DNA from: Acidobacteriota bacterium
Lineage (GTDB): Bacteria > Acidobacteriota > Vicinamibacteria > Vicinamibacterales > JAFNAJ01
Length of the DNA: 37,501 nt
Direction: 5' to 3'
Assembly (NCBI GenBank): GCA_017860085.1
Contig: JAFNAJ010000001.1
Span: 1 to 37,501, forward strand
A program made the position numbers and the translations under genes. Position 1 is the first letter of the stretch; the number at the start of each line of letters is the position of its first letter. Under the pieces are notes generated by a model. The model saw nothing but the letters and a program-made list of their open reading frames with translations, was not told the DNA's origin and made no database searches. Below are positions 9,989-17,363 of the stretch, one piece after another.

Positions 9989-11479
9989 CTAGAGGCGCTC
10001 CGTCTGGGCCAGCTCGATGGCCTTCAGCAGCGCGCGCGCCTTGTCGCACGACTCCTCGAACTCCGACGCCGGATTCGAATCGGCCACGATCCCCGCACCA
10101 GCCTGCACCAACGCCCTCCCCTCCCGCATGACCACCGTGCGGATGGCGATGCAACAGTCGAGATTGCCGGCGAAATCGAGATAGCCAACCGCCCCCGCAT
10201 AGAGGCCCCTCGGCCCCGGCTCCTGCTCTGCGATGATCTCCATCGCACGAATCTTCGGCGCGCCCGACACCGTGCCAGCCGGGAAGCACGCGACCAGGGC
10301 GTCCAGTCGATCCCGGTCCTCGTCGAGGCGCCCCTCCACCCGCGACACCAGGTGCATCACGTGCGAATAGCGCTCGAGCGCCATGAACACCGGGACGCGC
10401 ACGGTTCCGGGTTCGCACACGCGTCCCAGGTCGTTCCGACCGAGGTCGACGAGCATGACGTGCTCGGCTCGCTCCTTCTCGTCACGCTTCAATTCCTCGC
10501 CCAGCCGCAGGTCTTCCTCGTCCGACCGGCCACGGGGACGAGTGCCCGCAATGGGGTGCGTCTCGACGCGTCGGCCTTCGACGCGCACGAGCATCTCGGG
10601 CGATGACCCAACGATGGCCAACTTGCCCATGCGGACGAAGTACATGTAGGGCGACGGGTTGACGTGACGCAGGGCACGATAGACCGCAAACGGGTCAGCC
10701 GTCACCTCCGCTTCGAACCGCTGCGACAAGACGACCTGGTACACGTCGCCCCGAGCGATGAGCTCCTGCGCGGCTCGCACCGACGCTTCGAAGCGCTCGC
10801 GTGTCGTGTTCGAGTGCACCTCCGGCGCGGCAGCGGGCCCGGCCGGTGCGCGCGACAGGGCCCGATCGAGTTCGCGCTCCAGAAACGCAATCCGCGCGCA
10901 GGCGAAGTGGTACAGCGTTTCGAGATCCTCGTTCGGCGTGATGCGCGCGTTGGCGATGGCCAGGATCCGGTGCTTGACGTGATCGAACGCGAGCACCGTG
11001 TCGAAGAGCATGAACCCGGCCTCGGGACCCTCTGCCGCCTGGGCGCTGCCGTACCGCTCCCAGACCGGCCTCAGGGCCGGCTCGAACCACGGCGAGGCGT
11101 CGTACCCAAAGAAGCCCACGGCTCCGCCTGTGAAGCGCGGCAGTTCGGGAACGAAGGGCGACCGGAACTCCGACATCAGCCGGCGGAGGGCGTCGACAAA
11201 CGGCTCGGCCAACTCGGTGGTCTCTCCACTTCGTTCGAGGATGGTCCGCCCCTGCGACGCACGAAGGACGAGAAACGGGTCCTTGCCGAGAAACGAGTAT
11301 CGGGCAACCTGCTCGCCTCCTTCCACGCTCTCGAGCAGGAAGGCGTAGTCGGAGAGTTCCGCGATCTTGAGGAAGGCGGACACCGGCGTCAGCAGGTCGG
11401 CCAGGATCTCCTTGTAGACCGGGACGAACGTGCCCCGGCGGGCCAACTCCACGAACTCTTCGAAGCTGGTCTGTCTCAT
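9989..11479 (-). CDS. trpE: Anthranilate synthase component I
   Basis: MRQTSFEEFVELARRGTFVPVYKEI; LLESVEGGEQVARYSFLG; HPIAGTRPRG, FPAGTVSGAPKIRAMEII, GAGIVADSNPASEFEE. ATG at 11479 overlaps the aroDE stop (ATGA). Confidence 0.96.
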   Translation of the reverse strand: MRQTSFEEFVELARRGTFVPVYKEILADLLTPVSAFLKIAELSDYAFLLESVEGGEQVARYSFLGKDPFLVLRASQGRTILERSGETTELAEPFVDALRRLMSEFRSPFVPELPRFTGGAVGFFGYDASPWFEPALRPVWERYGSAQAAEGPEAGFMLFDTVLAFDHVKHRILAIANARITPNEDLETLYHFACARIAFLERELDRALSRAPAGPAAAPEVHSNTTRERFEASVRAAQELIARGDVYQVVLSQRFEAEVTADPFAVYRALRHVNPSPYMYFVRMGKLAIVGSSPEMLVRVEGRRVETHPIAGTRPRGRSDEEDLRLGEELKRDEKERAEHVMLVDLGRNDLGRVCEPGTVRVPVFMALERYSHVMHLVSRVEGRLDEDRDRLDALVACFPAGTVSGAPKIRAMEIIAEQEPGPRGLYAGAVGYLDFAGNLDCCIAIRTVVMREGRALVQAGAGIVADSNPASEFEESCDKARALLKAIELAQTERL

Positions 11480-12966
11480 GGTGCGTACCGCTCCTCGGGC
11501 CGGCCGTTCCTCTCGCCGTGCATGGCCGCCAGTCGCCGGGCTGCGGCCTCGCGCATGACCTCGGTCGGCGCCTGTTGTCCCGTCCACCACTCGAACTGCC
11601 GCGCCCCCTGCGCGACCAACATGTCGAGCCCGCCGATGGTGGTGCACCCGCGTCGCCGCGCCTCGGCGAGCAACGGCGTCTCCGCGGGGTGGTACGCGAG
11701 GTCGTAGACCAGGCGTCCATCGAGCGCCGTGCCTTCGACCGGGCTCGACACGCCATCGGGGCCGCTTTCGGCCGGTATGGCGTTGACCAGCAGGTCCCAC
11801 GTCCCAGGCGGGACGGGCAGAGGTCCCCACCCCGCACCGAAGGGTTCGGCCACTAGGCGGGCGCGTGTCGCGTCGCGGGCCCTCACGGTGACACGGGCTT
11901 CTCGATCGGTGAGGCCCGCCACGACGGCGCGCGCCGCACCTCCGGCTCCCACCACCGTTGCGCGGAGGCCCCCGAGCTCCAAGTCGGCCAAGGGTGCGAG
12001 GAATCCTTCGAGGTCGGTATTCGTGGACTCCCATCCCGCCAGGCTCTGAGACCACCGCAGCGTGTTCGCTGCATCGAGCCGCAACACGACGCTGTCTCGC
12101 GACACCGATGCGCGGGCTGCCGCCAGCTTGTGCGGCGCCGTCACGCTGCAGCCCTCCAGCCCCAGGACGGTTCGCGACGCGTCCACGTCCTCAAACGCCT
12201 CCGTTTCCAAAGGCAGGTAGACGGCGTCGACCTTCGTAACCGCAAATGCGGCGTTGTGCATCGCGGGCGACACAGAACGCCTGACGGATCGCCCGACCAC
12301 CCCATACACCCTCGTGCCGGGGCCCACGCTGCGAATTCGAAACTCGTCGAGGAGTCGTTCGAGCGAAAGCTGCCCGGCTGCCACGTCGCCGGCGTACGTC
12401 CACACCGACCCAAACCTCGACGGAAGGACTCGGGTCGCCACACCGGCCTCCCCCATGCCGACCAGCACGAGGCGCCCGCTGGCCCCGTGTTGGCGGCCGC
12501 ACGCGGCCAAGATCGGCAAGTCTGCCAGCCGCCCAACCAGCACGGCCATCTTGGCTCGCGCCGCGCCAGTGGCAAGCATCGCCCTCACACGTTCGGTCAG
12601 GTCGGAGGGAACGCCCCCGGACTCGTGCCACGACAGCACGATGCGGTCGGGGCACCGCGTCAGCAGGTCGTCTCGGAACGGCGCTCCCCATTCGACATCG
12701 ACGTACTCGGCACCAGCCTCGAGCGCGGCCTCCAGGATGCGGCGTCGCTCGTCCTCCCCGCCCTCGAAGCGCCCTCCATCCCAGCGAGGACGGCACGTAA
12801 CCACGGCCGGGCGCCTGCGACCTGCGAGCGCCGCGCCCGGGTCGGGCTCTTCGAGGCCATCGAGCCGCAGTTCGATCAGGTCGGCGCGGGCCGCCGCCTC
12901 GCGGTCGCGGCGCAGCTCGCCGTGACTGCCGGCCATCACGGTTGCACAGATTCGACAGTGGGTCAT
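11476..12966 (-). CDS. aroDE: Bifunctional type I 3-dehydroquinate dehydratase / shikimate dehydrogenase fusion
   Basis: N-terminal half: ICATVMAGSHGELRRD, RADLIELRLDGL, IVLSWHES, ARAKMAVLVGRL (candidate Schiff-base Lys). C-terminal half: GRSVRRSVSPAMHNAAF, SVTAPHKLAA, ESTNTDLEGFL, VVGAGGAARAVV. Start ATG 12966; the ORF-track TTG at 12999 lies inside the terminator hairpin. Confidence 0.9.
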   Translation of the reverse strand: MTHCRICATVMAGSHGELRRDREAAARADLIELRLDGLEEPDPGAALAGRRRPAVVTCRPRWDGGRFEGGEDERRRILEAALEAGAEYVDVEWGAPFRDDLLTRCPDRIVLSWHESGGVPSDLTERVRAMLATGAARAKMAVLVGRLADLPILAACGRQHGASGRLVLVGMGEAGVATRVLPSRFGSVWTYAGDVAAGQLSLERLLDEFRIRSVGPGTRVYGVVGRSVRRSVSPAMHNAAFAVTKVDAVYLPLETEAFEDVDASRTVLGLEGCSVTAPHKLAAARASVSRDSVVLRLDAANTLRWSQSLAGWESTNTDLEGFLAPLADLELGGLRATVVGAGGAARAVVAGLTDREARVTVRARDATRARLVAEPFGAGWGPLPVPPGTWDLLVNAIPAESGPDGVSSPVEGTALDGRLVYDLAYHPAETPLLAEARRRGCTTIGGLDMLVAQGARQFEWWTGQQAPTEVMREAAARRLAAMHGERNGRPEERYAP

Positions 12967-12980
12967 CCTGAACCCGCGAA

Positions 12981-13024
12981 CAGCAAAAAGCCCCTTCAAC
13001 CGGATCGGCTGAAGGGGCTTGCTG
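12981..13024 (-). terminator. Intrinsic terminator of the trp leader (attenuator, segments 3 and 4)
   Basis: Minus strand CAGC-AAGCCCCTTCA-gccgatccggt-TGAAGGGGCTT-TTT-GCTG: 11-bp perfect GC-rich stem, 11-nt loop, T5 run at 12985-12989, located between the leader ORF and aroDE. Confidence 0.92.
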
Positions 13025-13046
13025 AGTCCGCGCCGTGCTGTTCACG

Positions 13047-13142
13047 CTAGGCCCGCGCAGCCTCCCCTTCGGTGCTGATGCCGCGCCACCACGCGCACGA
13101 CGTCGCGCGGATCACACGGCCGGGAAACTCGAAGGCAAACAT
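13047..13142 (-). CDS. trpL: trp operon leader peptide, 31 aa: MFAFEFPGRVIRATSCAWWRGISTEGEAARA
   Basis: Manual translation from ATG 13142 to TAG 13047; tandem TGG TGG codons at 13086-13091; lies between a consensus promoter and an intrinsic terminator, upstream of aroDE-trp. Confidence 0.85.
   Translation of the reverse strand: MFAFEFPGRVIRATSCAWWRGISTEGEAARA
13058..13070 (-). promoter_or_regulatory. Antiterminator segment 2 of the trp attenuator
   Basis: Minus GAAGGGGAGGCTG inside the leader ORF can pair with segment 3 CAGCAAGCCCCTTC (13011-13024): 7 bp (GAAGGGG/CCCCTTC) plus 4 bp (GCTG/CAGC) across a small internal loop. It mimics the terminator 3' arm GAAGGGGCTTTTTGCTG. Confidence 0.8.
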
Positions 13143-13150
13143 CGCGTCGG

Positions 13151-13179
13151 ACGATAACAGAGCCCTTGGCCCCCGTCAA
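13151..13179 (-). promoter_or_regulatory. Sigma70-type promoter of the trp leader
   Basis: Minus TTGACG (13179-13174), 17-nt spacer, TATCGT (13156-13151); leader ATG at 13142. Confidence 0.75.
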
Positions 13180-13208
13180 CTCGTGTGACCGGCGTGCGAC
13201 CGGCGACC

Positions 13209-13237
13209 TTGACCACCTTCGATCCGGTTGCTATAAC
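13209..13237 (+). promoter_or_regulatory. Sigma70-type promoter of the S55-like gene
   Basis: TTGACC (13209-13214), 17-nt spacer, TATAAC (13232-13237). Confidence 0.75.
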
Positions 13238-13255
13238 CGAAACATAGAAGGTAGC

Positions 13256-15100
13256 GTGACAGCACGAAATCCCATGCGATTCACGGTGGCCGCAGCCTGC
13301 GCGCTCCTCCTGCTCGGCGGCACATGCACAGACTCGCAGACGGCCTTGATGCCCGTCGACGAGGTCAGGGCCGGCATGACCGGGACGGGATACACCGTCT
13401 TCAAGGGCGAGGCTCCTGAGCCATTCACCGTCCATATTCTCGGCACGCTCCACAACGTCGTTGGCCCCCGTCGGACGATGATTCTGGCGCGACTCGAGGG
13501 CGGTCCGCTCGCCACGTCGGGCGTGATCGCGGGGATGAGCGGGAGCCCCGTCTACGTGGACGGCCGGCTCGTGGGCGCCATCGCGTACTCCCTCGGCGCG
13601 TTTCCCAGGGAGCCGATTGCGGGCATCACACCGATCGCCGAAATGATCGAGGCCGCTCGCCTGTCGACGCCGCGGTCGGCGTCGCAGCGCGCGTTGCCGA
13701 CGCGCCTCGACGCCCCCGACGCGCTCGCGTCAGCGGTGCGTGCGCTCCTGCCCGGCGCCTCGCCGTTTGCGGAGCGACTGGCGGACGTCCGCGTCGCCGG
13801 CGGCGACGTCGGGCCGTACGCCTTGAGCCTCACGCCCATCGCGACGCCGGTCTCCCTGGCAGGGTTCAGCGGTGACGCGCGAGCGGTGCTGACCAGCGTG
13901 CTCGAGCAGGGGGGGTTCGTCGCCGTCGCCGGCGGCAGCGCCTCGCCGTCCCGAGCACCGTCAGGTGACCGTGCTCTCGCGCCGGGCGACGCCGTTGGTG
14001 TGTCGCTCGTGTCGGGCGACCTGTCGCTGGCGGCCACGGGCACCGTGACCCACGTGGACGGTGACCGCGTCTACGCCTTCGGCCATCCCTTTCTCAATCT
14101 CGGTCCCATCTCGTTCCCCATGACGCGGGCCGAAGTTCACGCGGTCGTCCCCAGCCTGATGTCGTCGATGAAGCTCTCGAGCGTCGGCGCCCCGATCGGC
14201 ACGGTGCGTCAGGATCGGGCCTCGACCATCGCGGGAACGCTCGGCGCCCCTCCGCCGATGGTGCCCGTGCGGATCACGCTCGAGAGCCAGGGGGCGCCGT
14301 CGCGCCGGTTCGCCTTCGAGGTCGCCAACGACCAGGTGTTCACCCCGCTCCTCGCCTTCGCCACGGTCCTTTCCGTCTTCCAGTCGTACGAACGGGAGAT
14401 GGGGTCGGCCACGTTCGCCGTGTCGGGATCAGCCCGTGTCAAGGGGCTTGGCGCAGTGTCGCTCGAGAACGTCTTCGCGGGCGATGCTGCCTCGGCGAAT
14501 GCCGCGGCCTCGGTGGCAGCTCCCCTGACCTCTCTCCTGCGCAACGAGCTGGCCGACGTCGAGATCGAGGGGATCGACCTGGTGGTGCAGTCGACCGAGC
14601 AGACCCGCACGGCGACGATCGAGCGCGTGTGGCTCGACGGCGGCGATGTCCGAGCAGGTCGAACGCTCGTTCTCAAGATCGCCACGCGATCGTACCGTGG
14701 AGAGGAGACGGTCCGTTCACTGCCCGTCCCGATTCCCGAGCACGTGAGGGGCCCGCTGACGCTGCTCGTCGCTGACGCGAGCGCGCTCCGCGAGTGGGAG
14801 CAGCACGAGATCCGACCGGCGAGCGACGTGCAGAACATCGGGCAACTGATCCGGCAGTTGAACGAAACCCGCCGCAACAACCGCCTGTACGTGCGGCTCG
14901 CCAGCCAGTCGGCTGGTGCCGTGGTCGGCGGCGAGGCGATGCCCGCGTTGCCCCCGTCCGTGCTCACGGTGCTCGAAGCCGGCGGGACGAGTGGCAGCTT
15001 CACCCCCATCAGGAGCACCATCGTCGGCGAGTGGGACCTGCCGACCCCGGATGTGATCAAGGGTTCCCGTTCGCTCAGGCTTAACGTGGAGCCCCGTTGA
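13256..15100 (+). CDS. Secreted SpoIVB/S55 peptidase-like domain protein
   Basis: Signal peptide MRFTVAAACALLLLGGTC; VIAGMSGSPVYVDGRLVGAIAYSLG and GDRVYAFGHPFLNLGPISFPMT. GTG 13256 is preceded by AGAAGG; ATG 13274 is an alternative start. Confidence 0.75.
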   Translation: MTARNPMRFTVAAACALLLLGGTCTDSQTALMPVDEVRAGMTGTGYTVFKGEAPEPFTVHILGTLHNVVGPRRTMILARLEGGPLATSGVIAGMSGSPVYVDGRLVGAIAYSLGAFPREPIAGITPIAEMIEAARLSTPRSASQRALPTRLDAPDALASAVRALLPGASPFAERLADVRVAGGDVGPYALSLTPIATPVSLAGFSGDARAVLTSVLEQGGFVAVAGGSASPSRAPSGDRALAPGDAVGVSLVSGDLSLAATGTVTHVDGDRVYAFGHPFLNLGPISFPMTRAEVHAVVPSLMSSMKLSSVGAPIGTVRQDRASTIAGTLGAPPPMVPVRITLESQGAPSRRFAFEVANDQVFTPLLAFATVLSVFQSYEREMGSATFAVSGSARVKGLGAVSLENVFAGDAASANAAASVAAPLTSLLRNELADVEIEGIDLVVQSTEQTRTATIERVWLDGGDVRAGRTLVLKIATRSYRGEETVRSLPVPIPEHVRGPLTLLVADASALREWEQHEIRPASDVQNIGQLIRQLNETRRNNRLYVRLASQSAGAVVGGEAMPALPPSVLTVLEAGGTSGSFTPIRSTIVGEWDLPTPDVIKGSRSLRLNVEPR

Positions 15101-15138
15101 GGCCCACGACGCCGACGTTCTCTTCCCAGGCTTCCCGC

Positions 15139-17358
15139 ATGCCCATACGAATGACGTTCCGACTCTCGCTCGCCATGGCGGTGGGCGCCCTCGTCCCGAC
15201 GGTGTTTGCCGCGACCCCCACGTTCTGGCAAGTCTCGACGCTCGCCGAGTTCCTGAAGGGAGACACGATCGAGCACGTCGCCGTCGACAGCGACGGACGG
15301 CTGATGCTCGGCCCGCGCAACGACGTGGTCTACGCGGGCACCACGCCGGCCATCTGGACCCTCGTCGACGACGGGCAGGGTGCGTTTCTGGCTGGAACCG
15401 GCAACGACGGCCAGGTCCTCAGGATCACCCTCGATGGTCAGGCGGCCGTGGCGTTCGATGCCAGCGAGGCCCAGGTACACGCAGTCGCAGCCGGCCCCGG
15501 ACAGGCCTTCCTCGCGGGCACGGCCCCGGACGGCAAGCTGTATCGTGTGGCGCCCGACGGGGCATCGTCGGTGCTCCACGATCCGCAGGACAAGTACATC
15601 TGGGCGGTCGTCGTGGCGCCCGACGGCACCGCCTATGTGGGCACCGGTGAGAAGGCCGCCGTCTACCGTGTGTCTCCCGCAGGCCAGGCCGCCGTGCTCT
15701 ACCGGCCAAAGGCGGCCAACGTGACCGCGTTGGCGCTCGATCCGCAAGGCAACCTGCTCGTCGGCACCGAGTCGCCCGGGCAAGTCGTTCGAGTCGACAG
15801 CCAAGGCCGGCCCTTCGTGCTGCTCGATTCGCCCTTCCGAGAGATCCACAGCTTGCGCATCGATGCACGCGGCCATGTGTACGCCGTCGCGCTCGATGGC
15901 GCCGAGGACGAAGCCAAGGCTGCGCCGGCTCCGGCTTCAAAGGCGCCCCCAGCCACTCCCGTACCAGTCGTGTCGACGCAAATCACGGTGACGTCGGTCG
16001 CGGGCGTCGGCGTCGACGCCGGCGTCGCCACCCCGTCGCCTTCCGCAGACCAGGCCGGTGGCAAACCGAAGGGTGCGGTGTACCGCATTGCCCCTGACGG
16101 CTTGTGGGACACTGTCTGGCAGTCGAACGACGACCTGCCCTACGACGCCTTCCCCCAAGGAGACGGCTCGCTGCTCATCGGCACGGGGGCCAAGGGCAAG
16201 ATCTTCCAAGTCATGGAGGGTTCGGCACGGGCGACGCTCGTCGCCCGCGCGTCGGCCCAGCAAGTCACCAGATTCGCGCGCGTCGCTGGCGGGGACGTGT
16301 GCTACGCCGTCTCCAACCCCGGCAAGGTGTTCCGGCTGTCGTCCAGTGTGGCGGCCCGCGGCGAATACCAATCTGACGTCCGCGATGCCGGCACCGTTGC
16401 GACCTGGGGCGCGGTGCGGTGGCACGGACGCACGCCACCGGGCACAGCGATCGAGATCTCGACGCGCTCGGGCAACACGAAACGCCCCGACGACAACTGG
16501 AGCGACTGGTCTGTTGCCTACGCGGACGCCGCGGGCTCGCAGATTGCGAGCCCCAAGGCACGCTACCTGCAATGGCGCGCCGTGCTCACTGGAAAAGGTG
16601 TCACGCCTGTGCTGACGTCGGTCACCGCGGCGTACCTGCCGCGCAACGCAAGACCGACCGTCGAAGCCATCACGGTCCACCCGCCAGGCACGGTGTTCTA
16701 CAAGCCCTATCCCACAGGTGAACAGGATCTTGCGGGATTCGACAGCGGGACATCCGACGGCTACCAGCCCGGTCGGCTCGGGGCAGCGGCTTCGTCGTCG
16801 ACGCCGCCGGCCCTCGGCCGCCGCACCTATGAGAAGGGTCTCCAGGCCTTTGCCTGGAAGGCCACCGACGAAGGGGACGACCGGCTGCTGTTCGACGTGT
16901 TCTACCGTCACGAGGGCGACGCGACGTGGCGGCCCTTGCGTCGCGGTCTCTGGGACCCGCTCTTCACGTGGGACACCACCTCGGTGCCCGACGGCACCTA
17001 CACGATCAAGGTGGTCGCCTCCGACGCACCGTCGAACGCCCCAGGGGCAGCGCTCGTCGGCGAATTGGAGAGCGTGGCGTTCGAGATCGACAACACGTCA
17101 CCGATCATCGAGCGCGGGGCGGCCACACCGTCCGGGGATCGGACCGTTGTCCGCTTCGTCGTGCGTGATGGGCATTCGGCCGTGCAGCGCGTCGAGTACT
17201 CGCTCGACGCGAATCGCTGGCGCCTGGTCTATCCGGTTGACGGCATTGCCGATTCGCGGGAAGAGGCCTTCGAGGTCGTGCTCGAAGGCGTGGCCAGCGC
17301 CATCGTGCGCGCGTCGGATTCGCTCGGGAACATCGCGACCGAGGTCGTTGGTCGCTGA
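15139..17358 (+). CDS. Secreted beta-propeller-type protein with linker and C-terminal beta domains, function unknown
   Basis: Signal peptide MPIRMTFRLSLAMAVGALVPTVFA; repeated blade-like units (VVAPDGTAYVGTGEKAAVYRVSPAGQAAVLY; LALDPQGNLLVGTESPGQVVRVDSQGRPFVL); Ala/Pro linker; later Ig/FnIII-like segments. Confidence 0.7.
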   Translation: MPIRMTFRLSLAMAVGALVPTVFAATPTFWQVSTLAEFLKGDTIEHVAVDSDGRLMLGPRNDVVYAGTTPAIWTLVDDGQGAFLAGTGNDGQVLRITLDGQAAVAFDASEAQVHAVAAGPGQAFLAGTAPDGKLYRVAPDGASSVLHDPQDKYIWAVVVAPDGTAYVGTGEKAAVYRVSPAGQAAVLYRPKAANVTALALDPQGNLLVGTESPGQVVRVDSQGRPFVLLDSPFREIHSLRIDARGHVYAVALDGAEDEAKAAPAPASKAPPATPVPVVSTQITVTSVAGVGVDAGVATPSPSADQAGGKPKGAVYRIAPDGLWDTVWQSNDDLPYDAFPQGDGSLLIGTGAKGKIFQVMEGSARATLVARASAQQVTRFARVAGGDVCYAVSNPGKVFRLSSSVAARGEYQSDVRDAGTVATWGAVRWHGRTPPGTAIEISTRSGNTKRPDDNWSDWSVAYADAAGSQIASPKARYLQWRAVLTGKGVTPVLTSVTAAYLPRNARPTVEAITVHPPGTVFYKPYPTGEQDLAGFDSGTSDGYQPGRLGAAASSSTPPALGRRTYEKGLQAFAWKATDEGDDRLLFDVFYRHEGDATWRPLRRGLWDPLFTWDTTSVPDGTYTIKVVASDAPSNAPGAALVGELESVAFEIDNTSPIIERGAATPSGDRTVVRFVVRDGHSAVQRVEYSLDANRWRLVYPVDGIADSREEAFEVVLEGVASAIVRASDSLGNIATEVVGR

Positions 17359-17363
17359 GGACG

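Noticed and set aside
12967-12999. TTG start of the aroDE ORF at 12999
   Set aside because: Falls inside the intrinsic terminator hairpin; homology begins at MTHCRICATV (ATG 12966).
14209-15876. 555-aa minus-strand ORF opposite the S55-like and beta-propeller genes
   Set aside because: Antisense shadow; spans two real genes and their junction, compositionally implausible.
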